A stretch of 20,440 nucleotides of DNA from Candidatus Peregrinibacteria bacterium (GTDB lineage: Bacteria; Patescibacteriota; Gracilibacteria; UBA1369; LOWO2-01-FULL-3), in NCBI GenBank assembly GCA_018664365.1, contig JABJOK010000018.1:1-20440 (forward strand), read 5' to 3'. The translations under genes were made by a program, and so were the position numbers. The notes beneath the pieces are model-generated. The model made no database searches. It was given only the letters and a program-made list of their open reading frames with translations, and was not told the DNA's origin. Each line of letters starts with the position of its first letter. Within the stretch, counting starts at the first letter, position 1. Shown here piece after piece: positions 7,725-14,430 of this stretch.

Positions 7725-8339
7725 TTATTTATCAAACTCTTCTACTAGAGAAACGTTGTCACTAGTGCTATCTGTTTTTTCATCTTGATATCCCTTCTCG
7801 GTTTTATAAGAACCATCATCTTTGCTAGATTTTTCGTCATTGTAAGCCTTGCCATCTTTATAGCTCTTTTCTGATTTATAAACTCCTTCATGTTGAGAAG
7901 ATTTTTCATCCTGATATCCCTTTTCGCTCTTATAAGAACCATCGTCCTTGCTAGACTTCTCGTCATTGTAACCCTTCCCATCTTTATAACTCTTCTCTGA
8001 TTTATAAACTCCTTGATGTTGAGAAGATTTTTCATCTTGGTATCCTTTTTCGCTCTTATAAGAACCATCATCCTTCTCAGACTTCTCGTCATCGTAAGCC
8101 TTGCCATCTTTATAACTCTTTTCTGACTTATAAACTCCTTCAGCTTTCTCAGATTTTTCATCCTGATACCCCTTCTCGCTCTTATAAGAACCATCATCCT
8201 TGCTAGATTTTTCGTCTTCGTAAGCTTTCTCATCCTTGTAGGTTTTCTCAGCTTTATAAGCCATTGCTGTACCAGCAGGCAAAATTGCATAAATAAGTGC
8301 AACTAACCCGGCAGCAACTGAAGATATTTTCTTGTTCAT
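7725..8339 (-). CDS. Secreted low-complexity protein of 27 tandem hexapeptide repeats
   Basis: 204 residues. A signal peptide (1-27) ends AMA. Residues 28-189 are then an unbroken array of 27 six-residue units, mostly Tyr-x-x-Glu-Lys-x (YKSEKG, YQDEKS, YKDGKA), with every third or fourth unit replaced by a Tyr-less one ending Gly-Ser or Gly-Val (SKDDGS, SQHEGV). Seven hexads make a 42-residue (126-bp) higher-order unit present three full times. A non-repeat tail of 15 acidic residues ends the protein. There are no cysteines or hydrophobic core, so it is probably extended or disordered and exported. Function is unknown; periodic Tyr and Lys could suit adhesion, cross-linking or charge-based packing at the cell surface, which is speculation. 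A near-perfect promoter suggests high expression. No terminator is evident in the nine bases before the convergent femX end. Confidence 0.85.
   Translation of the reverse strand: MNKKISSVAAGLVALIYAILPAGTAMAYKAEKTYKDEKAYEDEKSSKDDGSYKSEKGYQDEKSEKAEGVYKSEKSYKDGKAYDDEKSEKDDGSYKSEKGYQDEKSSQHQGVYKSEKSYKDGKGYNDEKSSKDDGSYKSEKGYQDEKSSQHEGVYKSEKSYKDGKAYNDEKSSKDDGSYKTEKGYQDEKTDSTSDNVSLVEEFDK
7809..8186 (-). repeat. Three tandem 126-bp coding repeats with an 18-bp sub-period
   Basis: Three consecutive 126-bp units encode residues 52-177 of the hexad-repeat protein, each made of seven 18-bp hexad codes. Partial units lie on both sides. Copies differ by scattered synonymous changes as well as replacements, so the array is not a very recent duplication. 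Because the period is a multiple of three and stop-poor, a second reading frame on the same strand (7745-8302) is also open; I treat it as a shadow. Confidence 0.85.
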
Positions 8340-8363
8340 AGATTTTTAGTTAATTAGATTAAA

Positions 8364-8391
8364 ATTATACGCAAACCATAGCTCGTGTCAA
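8364..8391 (-). promoter_or_regulatory. Consensus promoter for the hexad-repeat protein gene
   Basis: On the minus strand a perfect TTGACA (8386-8391) and a perfect TATAAT (8364-8369) are 16 bases apart. This is the closest match to the full consensus in the window. It overlaps the TGA stop of the upstream 188-residue gene and gives a leader of about 20 bases before the ATG at 8339. Confidence 0.8.
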
Positions 8392-8954
8392 CTAGGCGGC
8401 AATGCTTTGCATAAAACTTTATCAATATATTGTTCATTAATCTGATCAAGTGACAATGGCACATACGAGGGTGGAGGAGCATCAGGCATTTCGTGCTGAT
8501 CAACCTCTCTAAAAGCAGGCAGATTTAGGAGCAAATTAGCTCCCCGCATAATTGAAGCACGTTTGGGATCAGATTCTTCAAGCTCATGAATTGCAGCACT
8601 CGAAAAATGCTCCCTGAATTGAGGAGTTGGATCGTCTTGTATTGATCTACTTGAAAGCCAGAGCATAGTATCTTTACCGGTGATAGCTCCATCAAAGTCC
8701 AGGCCAAATTGAACATCATACCACCCATCATCTCCTAGCTCATCAAACGTTACAGCAATTTGTGAAGGAATCCCTTCACAATTGAAAGAAATCCTTAGAA
8801 GCACACCCAAGTCAGAAACTTTTTTTTCAATAGTGCCTCCATGAACTCCAATCTCATCAGCCTCCGGGTGCCCTTCTAGTATAGACGCAATTGTTGCTAG
8901 TCTTGAAGAACAAGCGTTTTCAGCAGGAGTCTTTTTAGGTCCATCAACAGACAT
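8388..8954 (-). CDS. Hypothetical protein, 188 residues
   Basis: I do not recognise a family. The protein is acidic and has no signal peptide or membrane segment, so it is probably cytoplasmic. The first half (about 35-105) alternates short strands (IGVHGGTIEKKVSDLGVLLR, WYDVQFGLDFDGAI) and the second half is helical. It ends with a proline-rich stretch (MPDAPPPSYVP, about 155-165) and a short helix. The ATG at 8954 follows an AT-rich leader with no Shine-Dalgarno sequence but with a good promoter at 8974-9002. It lies between tRNA-Ile2 and the hexad-repeat protein gene, and its stop lies inside the promoter of the latter. Codon use matches the neighbours, so it is probably a native, lineage-restricted gene. 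Confidence 0.7.
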   Translation of the reverse strand: MSVDGPKKTPAENACSSRLATIASILEGHPEADEIGVHGGTIEKKVSDLGVLLRISFNCEGIPSQIAVTFDELGDDGWYDVQFGLDFDGAITGKDTMLWLSSRSIQDDPTPQFREHFSSAAIHELEESDPKRASIMRGANLLLNLPAFREVDQHEMPDAPPPSYVPLSLDQINEQYIDKVLCKALPPS

Positions 8955-8973
8955 ACAAAAATATTAGGCAGTT

Positions 8974-9002
8974 ATTAAAACACTCCAAAAAAGATTTGTC
9001 AA
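8974..9002 (-). promoter_or_regulatory. Promoter for the 188-residue hypothetical gene
   Basis: Minus-strand TTGACA (8997-9002), a 17-base spacer and TTTAAT (8974-8979) with a TGT extension form a strong promoter. It starts four bases beyond the 3' end of the tRNA gene and leaves a leader of about 12-15 bases. Confidence 0.7.
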
Positions 9003-9006
9003 TAAC

Positions 9007-9082
9007 TGGTGGGCCTGGCTGGATTTGAACCAGCGACCAATCGATTATGAGTCGACTGCTCTAACCCCTGAGCTACAGGCCC
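9007..9082 (-). tRNA. tRNA-Ile2 (anticodon CAU, lysidine-type)
   Basis: A 76-base tRNA with CCA encoded. The acceptor stem is a perfect seven-base pairing (GGGCCTG with CAGGCCC), the D-loop contains GGTTAGAGCA, and the T-arm has GGTTCAAATCC. The anticodon loop is CTCATAA, giving CAU. The anticodon-stem and variable-loop region closely resembles bacterial tRNA-Ile2 (CGACTCATAATCG then TTGGTCG), rather than elongator or initiator tRNA-Met. As for all such tRNAs it should need TilS to convert C34 to lysidine so that it reads AUA codons. It is downstream of rpsT and its terminator. Confidence 0.9.
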
Positions 9083-9127
9083 AATTTTTAAATTTCTTTG
9101 ACCTCTTCAACAAAGACGTCGCAGCAA

Positions 9128-9155
9128 ATATTAATACAAATCCCTTCCAATTCAA
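9128..9155 (-). promoter_or_regulatory. Likely promoter for tRNA-Ile2
   Basis: Minus-strand TTGAAT (9150-9155) and TAATAT (9128-9133) are 16 bases apart, between the rpsT terminator and the tRNA. They would give a 5' leader of about 40 bases to be removed by RNase P. Four to five of six bases match each consensus hexamer. Confidence 0.45.
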
Positions 9156-9159
9156 AACT

Positions 9160-9188
9160 AAAAAAAAGCGCCCCACAATGAGAGCGCT
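9160..9188 (-). terminator. Intrinsic terminator of rpsT
   Basis: On the minus strand AGCGCTCT pairs with GGGGCGCT (two G-T pairs) around a six-base loop (9175-9180) and is followed by seven T residues (9160-9166). It lies 23 bases after the rpsT stop codon. Confidence 0.85.
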
Positions 9189-9211
9189 CTTTCAGAATTT
9201 AACTAAAATCT

Positions 9212-9541
9212 CTATTTCTTCTCTTTTTCTTCCTTTTTCTCCTCCTTTTTCTCAACTGCTGTAGCTCCTGCTCCCTTCGGCTGCATGTCATTTAGACCCT
9301 TAGCAAGCCTAGATTTCTTTCTAGCAGCATTGTTTTTGTGAATAATGTTCTTCTTTACCGCCATGTCTATAATAGAATAAACTTTCGGCATAAACTCAAC
9401 AGTTTCCTTAACTTTTCCATCCTTAATGTTATCTAGCTGTTGTTTAAAAAGAGTTTTTAGCTCACTTCGAACTGGAAAGTTTCGAGCACGTTTTTTAGCA
9501 TTTTGACGTACACGTTTTTTAGCTGACTTAAGTATTGGCAT
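9212..9541 (-). CDS. rpsT: 30S ribosomal protein S20
   Basis: S20 is a primary 16S rRNA-binding protein of the small subunit. The 109-residue product begins MPILKSAKKRVRQNAKKR, the usual basic N-terminal helix, and carries DMAVKKNIIHKNNAARKKSRL (59-79), the conserved second half with the typical N.AAR.KSRL motif. Most S20 proteins are about 85-90 residues; the excess is a C-terminal tail of alternating Lys and Glu (about 96-109) that is probably disordered. The ATG at 9541 is divergent from maf across 59 bases. It has its own terminator downstream, so rpsT is monocistronic. Confidence 0.95.
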   Translation of the reverse strand: MPILKSAKKRVRQNAKKRARNFPVRSELKTLFKQQLDNIKDGKVKETVEFMPKVYSIIDMAVKKNIIHKNNAARKKSRLAKGLNDMQPKGAGATAVEKKEEKKEEKEKK

Positions 9542-9562
9542 TTTCTTTATTTAAGATAATAT
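9535..9562 (+). promoter_or_regulatory. Candidate promoter for maf
   Basis: TTGGCA (9535-9540) and TAATAT (9557-9562) are 16 bases apart and point at maf, giving a leader of about 30 bases. The same AT-rich block reads TATATT/TATTAT on the other strand and probably also serves rpsT, so the divergent -10 elements would overlap. Confidence 0.4.
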
Positions 9563-9600
9563 AGCGCGTGTGATTCTAAGGTAATAACCATTTCAAGTCA

Positions 9601-10185
9601 ATGAAAACAGATAAGCAAATAGTTTTGGCATCTGCAAGCCCCAGAAGGAAGCAGCTTTTAGAGGAAATTGGCATGGATTTTATTGTTCACCCAAGTGATT
9701 TTGAAGAAAAAGATTCTCATCTTACACCTGAAGAACTAGCCATTCACAATGCTTTGGGTAAGGCTCAAAAGGTATCAAAACACTACAAAAATGCGCTGAT
9801 TATTGGTGTAGACACGGTAGTAGCATTCGAAGATCACCAGATAAACAAGCCAAAAGACCCTGAGGATGCGAAAAGAATCCTGCGATTGCTTAGCAACACT
9901 ACTCATAGGGTAATTTCAGGACTTTGTGTTATGGACAGCGAGGGGAGAAAGGTCTTAACAACAACCGAAACAACTTTAATAACCATGGATAGGCTAGATG
10001 AAGACATAATTGAAGGGTATGTGAACTCAGGAGAAGGAGTTGATAAAGCAGCAGGATACGCAATACAGGGTAAAGGCTCACTATTTGTTAGCAAGATCGA
10101 AGGAGATTATTTTAATGTAGTAGGCCTACCAATTTACAAACTTCGCAAGATGATGCACAAATTTGGAGTAAAAAAGTGGTTCTAG
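9601..10185 (+). CDS. maf: Maf/YhdE-family nucleoside-triphosphate pyrophosphatase
   Basis: Maf proteins hydrolyse dTTP, UTP or modified pyrimidine nucleotides to the monophosphate and pyrophosphate, acting in house-cleaning and linked to septum control. The 194-residue product has full family length. The signature SASPRR is at 11-16, GVDTVV with the catalytic Asp71 at 69-74, NKPKD at 82-86, and KAAGYAIQGKGS with Gln156 at 149-160. SKIEGDYFNVVGLP at 164-177 completes the active site. The Q-G-K set is of the dTTP/UTP type rather than the YceF m7GTP type, but the exact substrate is inferred. The gene is alone between divergent rpsT and the next promoter. Confidence 0.93.
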   Translation: MKTDKQIVLASASPRRKQLLEEIGMDFIVHPSDFEEKDSHLTPEELAIHNALGKAQKVSKHYKNALIIGVDTVVAFEDHQINKPKDPEDAKRILRLLSNTTHRVISGLCVMDSEGRKVLTTTETTLITMDRLDEDIIEGYVNSGEGVDKAAGYAIQGKGSLFVSKIEGDYFNVVGLPIYKLRKMMHKFGVKKWF

Positions 10186-10188
10186 CCT

Positions 10189-10216
10189 TTGCCAAAAGCC
10201 GCAAATATGCTATAAT
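10189..10216 (+). promoter_or_regulatory. Promoter for the lipoprotein-thioredoxin operon
   Basis: TTGCCA (10189-10194), a 16-base spacer and an extended -10 TGCTATAAT (hexamer 10211-10216). The element starts right after the maf stop codon and gives a leader of about 15 bases. Confidence 0.75.
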
Positions 10217-10237
10217 TTAATCAAATAAAAACAAACA

Positions 10238-10750
10238 ATGAAGAAAATCTCAATCATTGCATGTATATCAATTATGGTACTAGGCCTATTTGCATGCACT
10301 CAGGAGGAGGCGGTTAGGTCAATTGATCGAGTGCAGCTTGTTAATGGATCAGAGAAGTCTATCCCAGAAGAAGAAGCGGCTGAAGTTGAGGAAATCGAAG
10401 AAGCAGATAATTCTGGCACAGCAGAGCCATCAATTGATCCTATTCCTGCAACAACTCAGGCAACCACTGTTATAAACACAAAAGCATCTGCCTCTGTAAC
10501 CACAGAAACCTATACTGGAGACAGTCCAGCAGCAAGCGTGGACAGTGTTAATTTTGTGGATTCAACGTACGAAGAACCATATTATGACGACTATAACTAC
10601 ACAGATAGTCCTGCCGCTGATACATCTGGCATAAACTGGGGCAATCCAGACGACTATGCCAATACCTATCCAGATGATTATGTTTACACCGATTACGGGT
10701 ATGGAGAATACTACGATACTGGCTTTGATGACTACGACGAGTGGTATTAA
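10238..10750 (+). CDS. Lipoprotein with Tyr/Asp-rich C-terminal tail
   Basis: 170 residues. The N-terminus is a lipoprotein signal peptide: MKK, a hydrophobic core, then lipobox LFAC with the lipidated Cys at 20. The mature part has no recognisable domain. An acidic Glu/Ala stretch (about 44-57) is followed by a Thr/Ala/Ser-rich linker (about 60-105). The tail of about 60 residues (109-170) is dominated by Tyr, Asp and Gly (for example YTDYGYGEYYDTG), ending EWY. Such a tail should be disordered and exposed outside the membrane. It is first in a probable three-gene operon with a thioredoxin-like protein (20-base gap) and a small helical protein. The role is unknown; Tyr/Asp-rich surface tails could bind metal or the cell wall, which is speculation. 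Confidence 0.8.
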   Translation: MKKISIIACISIMVLGLFACTQEEAVRSIDRVQLVNGSEKSIPEEEAAEVEEIEEADNSGTAEPSIDPIPATTQATTVINTKASASVTTETYTGDSPAASVDSVNFVDSTYEEPYYDDYNYTDSPAADTSGINWGNPDDYANTYPDDYVYTDYGYGEYYDTGFDDYDEWY

Positions 10751-10770
10751 AAACAAATAACAAAAATACA

Positions 10771-11319
10771 ATGAAGGAAAGCAGATTAATATGTTTTGCC
10801 AGAAAGGCACCAGAATCAACTAAAGGCACTTCTAAAGTATTGCAATCAGTAATACCTCCAACACAGACCCTAGCAAGCCCAGAAGATCTAAGGCCACGAG
10901 AAAGCGGAGAGACACCTGCTATAAAGCCTCAGGAAATAAAAGAAGCCCACGACATATGGGACCCTGTAGCCACAGATCCAGCAGATCAAAGTTGTGGGGA
11001 TGGATTCTGCAAGATCCCCGACGAGATCCCTAAAGATCAAAAAACACCTGAAAAACTTGATCCTGCATGGACAAAAGTTGATATTTCAACCCTCGATCAA
11101 GCCGCACAAAAAGGATCCATTTTACTAATTGGAGCAAAATGGTGTAAAGGCTGCACTGAAGCAAAAAAAGAGTTTCCAGTTAGATATAAGGGCAAAACTC
11201 TTTTGTACGTAGATTACGACACAAAACCAGACGAAATAGACCAGAAATTCAAATTAGATGGCTCACTACCTGGTAAGTTTAAGTGTCTTGGGAAAGGAAA
11301 ATACGAAAAATTAACATAA
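10771..11319 (+). CDS. Thioredoxin-like protein with WCKGC motif
   Basis: 182 residues from the ATG at 10771; an upstream in-frame GTG at 10741 overlaps the lipoprotein gene and is less likely. Residues about 100-180 fit a shortened thioredoxin fold: strand SILLIGAKW, active-site WCKGC (124-128, a CxxC), helix CTEAKKEF, strand KTLLYVDYD, and SLPGKFKCLGKGKY (165 on) as the cis-Pro loop and last hairpin. The first 95 residues are proline-rich and low-complexity, with CGDGFC at 75-80, and no signal peptide is clear. The fold supports a dithiol-disulfide oxidoreductase or a redox-sensing relative. Position after a lipoprotein gene suggests envelope redox chemistry, but the missing signal peptide argues for caution. 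Confidence 0.7.
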   Translation: MKESRLICFARKAPESTKGTSKVLQSVIPPTQTLASPEDLRPRESGETPAIKPQEIKEAHDIWDPVATDPADQSCGDGFCKIPDEIPKDQKTPEKLDPAWTKVDISTLDQAAQKGSILLIGAKWCKGCTEAKKEFPVRYKGKTLLYVDYDTKPDEIDQKFKLDGSLPGKFKCLGKGKYEKLT

Positions 11320-11320
11320 T

Positions 11321-11752
11321 ATGTCAAAATCCGGCTCTCTCACAAAAATAGAAGTATGGCGTAAAACCAAGGAAGAAGTGCTTTTATCTATGGATAAAGG
11401 GAAAATTGACCCCACAGAGGCAGATAGAATTCTCAAATTCATCAGTACAACTCTGAAAATGGTATCCACAATAGACGATCTAGGTAGATACTGCGCGATG
11501 CTAGAAGAAAAATTCCCTATCCTAAAGAGCACAATAGACTCGTTTAGGCTACAGGAAGAGGAAAAGCTCGATTCCGCAGTTGGACAGGTTCTAGACAAAT
11601 TGATCAAAGGGGGAAAGCTCGATACCGCCTCATTGCTCCTAGAAGAAATAAACAAAATCGAGGAAATCCCCCAAAAGATAGAGGTCATTAAACACAGGCA
11701 TCCTCAGGAACTAGAGGAAGTTTACGGAAAAATCTTCAACCAGAGAAAGTAG
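11321..11752 (+). CDS. Hypothetical alpha-helical protein, 143 residues
   Basis: I do not recognise a family. The sequence is charged and helical throughout, with helices roughly at 8-25, 30-48, 50-75, 78-95, 98-112 and 118-140, and no signal peptide, membrane segment or cysteine pair. Leu/Ile spacing is compatible with a helical bundle or a short coiled coil. The ATG follows the stop of the thioredoxin-like gene by a single base, so it is almost certainly co-translated with it. No terminator is visible before the next promoter 12 bases downstream. Confidence 0.7.
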   Translation: MSKSGSLTKIEVWRKTKEEVLLSMDKGKIDPTEADRILKFISTTLKMVSTIDDLGRYCAMLEEKFPILKSTIDSFRLQEEEKLDSAVGQVLDKLIKGGKLDTASLLLEEINKIEEIPQKIEVIKHRHPQELEEVYGKIFNQRK

Positions 11753-11764
11753 AAAAACAGGCCC

Positions 11765-11793
11765 TTGACAAAAACGCCCCATAGTGTTATAGT
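11765..11793 (+). promoter_or_regulatory. Strong promoter for the SLH-domain protein
   Basis: A perfect TTGACA (11765-11770), a 17-base spacer and TATAGT (11788-11793) with a TGT extension. A start near 11800 leaves about 25 untranslated bases before the ATG at 11826. It would leave almost none before the alternative in-frame TTG at 11805, which supports the ATG. Confidence 0.85.
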
Positions 11794-11825
11794 CGTTAGC
11801 AATTTTGACTATAACCCCATTTACT

Positions 11826-13928
11826 ATGTCTAAATCAGCTTGGTACCACTTGCAAAACTGGCTCCTTAAAGGCCTGATTGCAACAACAACGCTTGTAGCA
11901 TTTGCATCAACACTAACAGCAAATGCATATCAACTGATTAATCTTCCACCAGAGGTTGAGATTACATCAGTTAGCGTAACATCTAGTAATAGCGATGATT
12001 ACACCGTAAACACTGATGACGGTGATATTATGGTTGTTGACTATTGTCTGGAAGCTCCGGCCCTAGTAACTGCTGGAGTATACAAGGCAATAAGTGCCTC
12101 AAAATCAGAAAAAATTAATATTGTTCGTGTAAATGACTATCATTCACCAGGATGTTATTCATTTTCATGGAATGGTAAACATGGAGTGAATTCTGCACTT
12201 GGAACATCTGGAGAGAAAGTAGAAGATGGAAAATACTTCTATGGAGTTCGTGCAAAAGAATTTCAAGGATCTTCTACTGGAGAAGACTATAAAGCTGAGT
12301 GGATCTATGCTGAAAGTGGTGACTCAAACGATGACGACAACGATGATGATAATAATGACGACGACGATAATGATTCAGATGAAGATGCTGTGAAAATCAT
12401 CGATATTGAGATAGACAACGCTACTTTTGATCCATGGGATGGTCAGGAGGCAGAAATTGAATTTACAATTGATGAAGATGCTGAAGTTTCATTAACTATC
12501 TATGATGACGACGACGATGAAGTTGTCGAGATTGTGGATGATAAAGACTATACAGAAGGAACTCACTCTCTTGAGTGGGATGGTAAAGACAACTGGGGAG
12601 ATTATGTGAAAGAAGATGACGAGTATACATACGAACTTATCGCTAAGAACGACGAAGGATCAGACAAAGAGGCTGGAACACTTCGTGTAAAGAAAGGATA
12701 CAGTAGCAATGACACTGTAGATCCTCGATTAACTCGTACTTACGTTACAAAGGAAAGTTTTGATCCAGGAAGACGAGAAAAAACTTATATCGTCTACACT
12801 CTTAATGCAGAGGCTGACGTTACAGTTACAATTTTCGATGCTGACGGGTATGAAGTAGACGAAATATATAAACGTAAAGATCAGAATGCAGGAACATACG
12901 CTGTTGAATGGGATGGTGATGAAGTCCTTGGTGACGAGGGGAGATACACCTACCAGATATATTCAGAGAACAATAGAGGTAGTGATTTTGAAAACGGGTT
13001 TATAGATGTAGATGAGGACGAGAAAGAGAATAGAAAACCAAACATGTACAAGGACAATGTCTCTGAAATACCATTCAATCCAAGGAAAAACGAATTAGAT
13101 ATTAACTTCGTACTTGAGAATGACGCAGAGGTAACCATCGAAATTCGTGATAGCTCAGACGTGCTTGCAACAGTTATAGATGAGAAATCAATGTCAGAGG
13201 GAAGTCATACTATCGAATTCGATGGAAAGGACGACTATGGACTATACCTTGAAGACGGAATCTATGAGTACAAACTTATTGCCGAAAATGATGGAGGAAA
13301 GGATGTAGAATTCGGAAGGTTCTCAGTTGAAGAAGCGTCAAAGGCAAAAAATGACTACGAGTCTTGTGGATCATTCGTAGATGTTTCAGAAAATAATGCA
13401 TACTGCAAAGCTATTGAATGGGCTGAGAAAGAAGGAATTGTAAAGGGATACGGAGATGATACTTTCCGTCCTAACCAAGGAATAAATCGTGCCGAAGCAT
13501 TAAAGGTAATAATGGAAGCACTTGATGTTAACAGCCTTGAATACACTAGTGGATCCTTCGGATTCTGGGATGTTAATCAATACGATTGGTATGCTGGTTA
13601 CCTTCAGAGTGCTCTTTCATTAGGAATCGTACAGGGATATTCTGATGGATCATTTAAACCTTTTGCACAAGTTAATAGAATTGAAGCACTGAAAATGCTA
13701 CTTGAAACAGCTAGAGCAAAAGATGGAATAACAATTGCAACAAGTCTATATGGATCTCCATACCTAGACACACCAAATACAGATGGGAATAGATGGTATA
13801 TAAGCTACGCTTGGTTTGCAAAGCAGTACCAGCTTACAGATAACGACAATTATTTTTACCCAGGATCAGTGATGACAAGAGGACAGATGGCAGACATGCT
13901 ATATCGTTACCATCAAGCGGGATTTTAA
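11826..13928 (+). CDS. S-layer-type surface protein: four FlgD-like Ig domains and three SLH domains
   Basis: 700 residues. Signal peptide 1-34 ends TANA. Domain 1 (about 43-162) is an Ig-like fold ending in a FlgD-type WNGK...DGKYFYGV pattern. A 20-residue Asp/Asn/Ser linker (about 166-186), probably calcium-binding or flexible, follows. Three more FlgD_ig-like domains (about 188-290, 304-396, 408-502) each carry the EWDGKD...G.Y.Y.L.A.N pattern. Three SLH domains end the protein (about 514-568, 577-630, 643-697), with GYGDDTFRPN, GYSDGSFKPF and a degenerate third. SLH domains normally anchor proteins to secondary cell-wall polymers, so this is a likely S-layer or major surface protein. Its mature part is very acidic. 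A strong promoter and terminator make it an independent, probably abundant transcript. Cys514 and Cys527 could form a disulfide in SLH1. Confidence 0.88.
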   Translation: MSKSAWYHLQNWLLKGLIATTTLVAFASTLTANAYQLINLPPEVEITSVSVTSSNSDDYTVNTDDGDIMVVDYCLEAPALVTAGVYKAISASKSEKINIVRVNDYHSPGCYSFSWNGKHGVNSALGTSGEKVEDGKYFYGVRAKEFQGSSTGEDYKAEWIYAESGDSNDDDNDDDNNDDDDNDSDEDAVKIIDIEIDNATFDPWDGQEAEIEFTIDEDAEVSLTIYDDDDDEVVEIVDDKDYTEGTHSLEWDGKDNWGDYVKEDDEYTYELIAKNDEGSDKEAGTLRVKKGYSSNDTVDPRLTRTYVTKESFDPGRREKTYIVYTLNAEADVTVTIFDADGYEVDEIYKRKDQNAGTYAVEWDGDEVLGDEGRYTYQIYSENNRGSDFENGFIDVDEDEKENRKPNMYKDNVSEIPFNPRKNELDINFVLENDAEVTIEIRDSSDVLATVIDEKSMSEGSHTIEFDGKDDYGLYLEDGIYEYKLIAENDGGKDVEFGRFSVEEASKAKNDYESCGSFVDVSENNAYCKAIEWAEKEGIVKGYGDDTFRPNQGINRAEALKVIMEALDVNSLEYTSGSFGFWDVNQYDWYAGYLQSALSLGIVQGYSDGSFKPFAQVNRIEALKMLLETARAKDGITIATSLYGSPYLDTPNTDGNRWYISYAWFAKQYQLTDNDNYFYPGSVMTRGQMADMLYRYHQAGF

Positions 13929-13948
13929 TCCCAGGGTTATATGGATGG

Positions 13949-13979
13949 GGGCAGCCTTTGCAAGGGGCTGCCCTTTTTT
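13949..13979 (+). terminator. Intrinsic terminator of the SLH-protein gene
   Basis: GGGCAGCC (13949-13956) pairs with GGCTGCCC (13966-13973) around a nine-base loop, followed by six T residues (13974-13979). It lies 20 bases after the stop codon. Confidence 0.92.
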
Positions 13980-13980
13980 G

Positions 13981-14009
13981 TGGACAAATTTACTCAATCC
14001 ACATAGTAT
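13981..14009 (+). promoter_or_regulatory. Candidate promoter for the YtxH-like / tyrA-pheA pair
   Basis: TGGACA (13981-13986) and TAGTAT (14004-14009) are 17 bases apart, directly after the terminator T-run. The predicted leader is about 20 bases. Confidence 0.55.
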
Positions 14010-14037
14010 GAAACCGTACATATTAACCCTCATTTAA

Positions 14038-14430
14038 ATGTTTAAAGGACTAAAAGCACTGCTTGGAGGTGTCATTGCCGGAACAGCACTAGGCATCTTA
14101 TTTTCACCAAGAAAAGGAAAAGATCTTCGTAAAACTATTAAGGATGAAGTTGACGAAGGAGGAACTGGATTATCTTCACTAAAAGATACTTTAGTCGAGA
14201 TGGGAAAAGAGATTGGAGATACAGCCAAGGAGGCTTATGAAGAAATTACAGAAAGCGAAGAATATGAAGAAGGGAAGAAGAGGCTAAAAAAATCTGTAGG
14301 AAATGCAAAAAAAGAGGTAAAGAAAGCATATAAGAAAAATGTTCCACTAAAGACACGTAAGAAAGTTTCAAAGACAGCAGCAAAGGCGAAATCAACAGCT
14401 AAAAAGGCAGTCAAAAAGATTAAGAAATGA
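14038..14430 (+). CDS. YtxH-like membrane-associated protein with Lys-rich tail
   Basis: 130 residues. Residues 8-24 form a short glycine-rich hydrophobic segment (GGVIAGTALGILFSPRKGK) typical of the YtxH family, where a single membrane helix is followed by SP..G..LR. The middle (about 45-80) is amphipathic helix with acidic patches. The last 50 residues are almost entirely Lys, Ala and Val (AKSTAKKAVKKIKK), resembling histone-H1-like or nucleic-acid-binding tails. Function in the family is poorly known, with links to stress and cell envelope. The last four bases (ATGA) overlap the start of the tyrA-pheA gene, so the two are translationally coupled. The pairing with aromatic biosynthesis has no obvious functional reason. 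Confidence 0.72.
   Translation: MFKGLKALLGGVIAGTALGILFSPRKGKDLRKTIKDEVDEGGTGLSSLKDTLVEMGKEIGDTAKEAYEEITESEEYEEGKKRLKKSVGNAKKEVKKAYKKNVPLKTRKKVSKTAAKAKSTAKKAVKKIKK

Noticed and set aside
7809..8186. Possible CRISPR or non-coding satellite array
   Set aside because: The 126-bp units are in frame, encode a signal-peptide protein and have no unique spacers.
7745..8302. Second long minus-strand frame within the hexad-repeat gene
   Set aside because: The repeat period is a multiple of three, so an absence of stops in one unit repeats in all; the product has no signal peptide or sensible composition.
9007..9082. tRNA-Met for the CAU anticodon
   Set aside because: Anticodon-arm and variable-loop sequence match the tRNA-Ile2 type much better, and the initiator-specific features (unpaired first base, three G-C pairs in the anticodon stem) are absent.
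10741..10770. GTG at 10741 as start of the thioredoxin-like protein
   Set aside because: It overlaps the end of the lipoprotein gene in another frame; the ATG at 10771 has the same A-rich leader type as neighbouring genes.
11805..11825. TTG at 11805 as start of the SLH protein
   Set aside because: It lies about five bases after the predicted transcription start; the ATG at 11826 begins a normal signal peptide.
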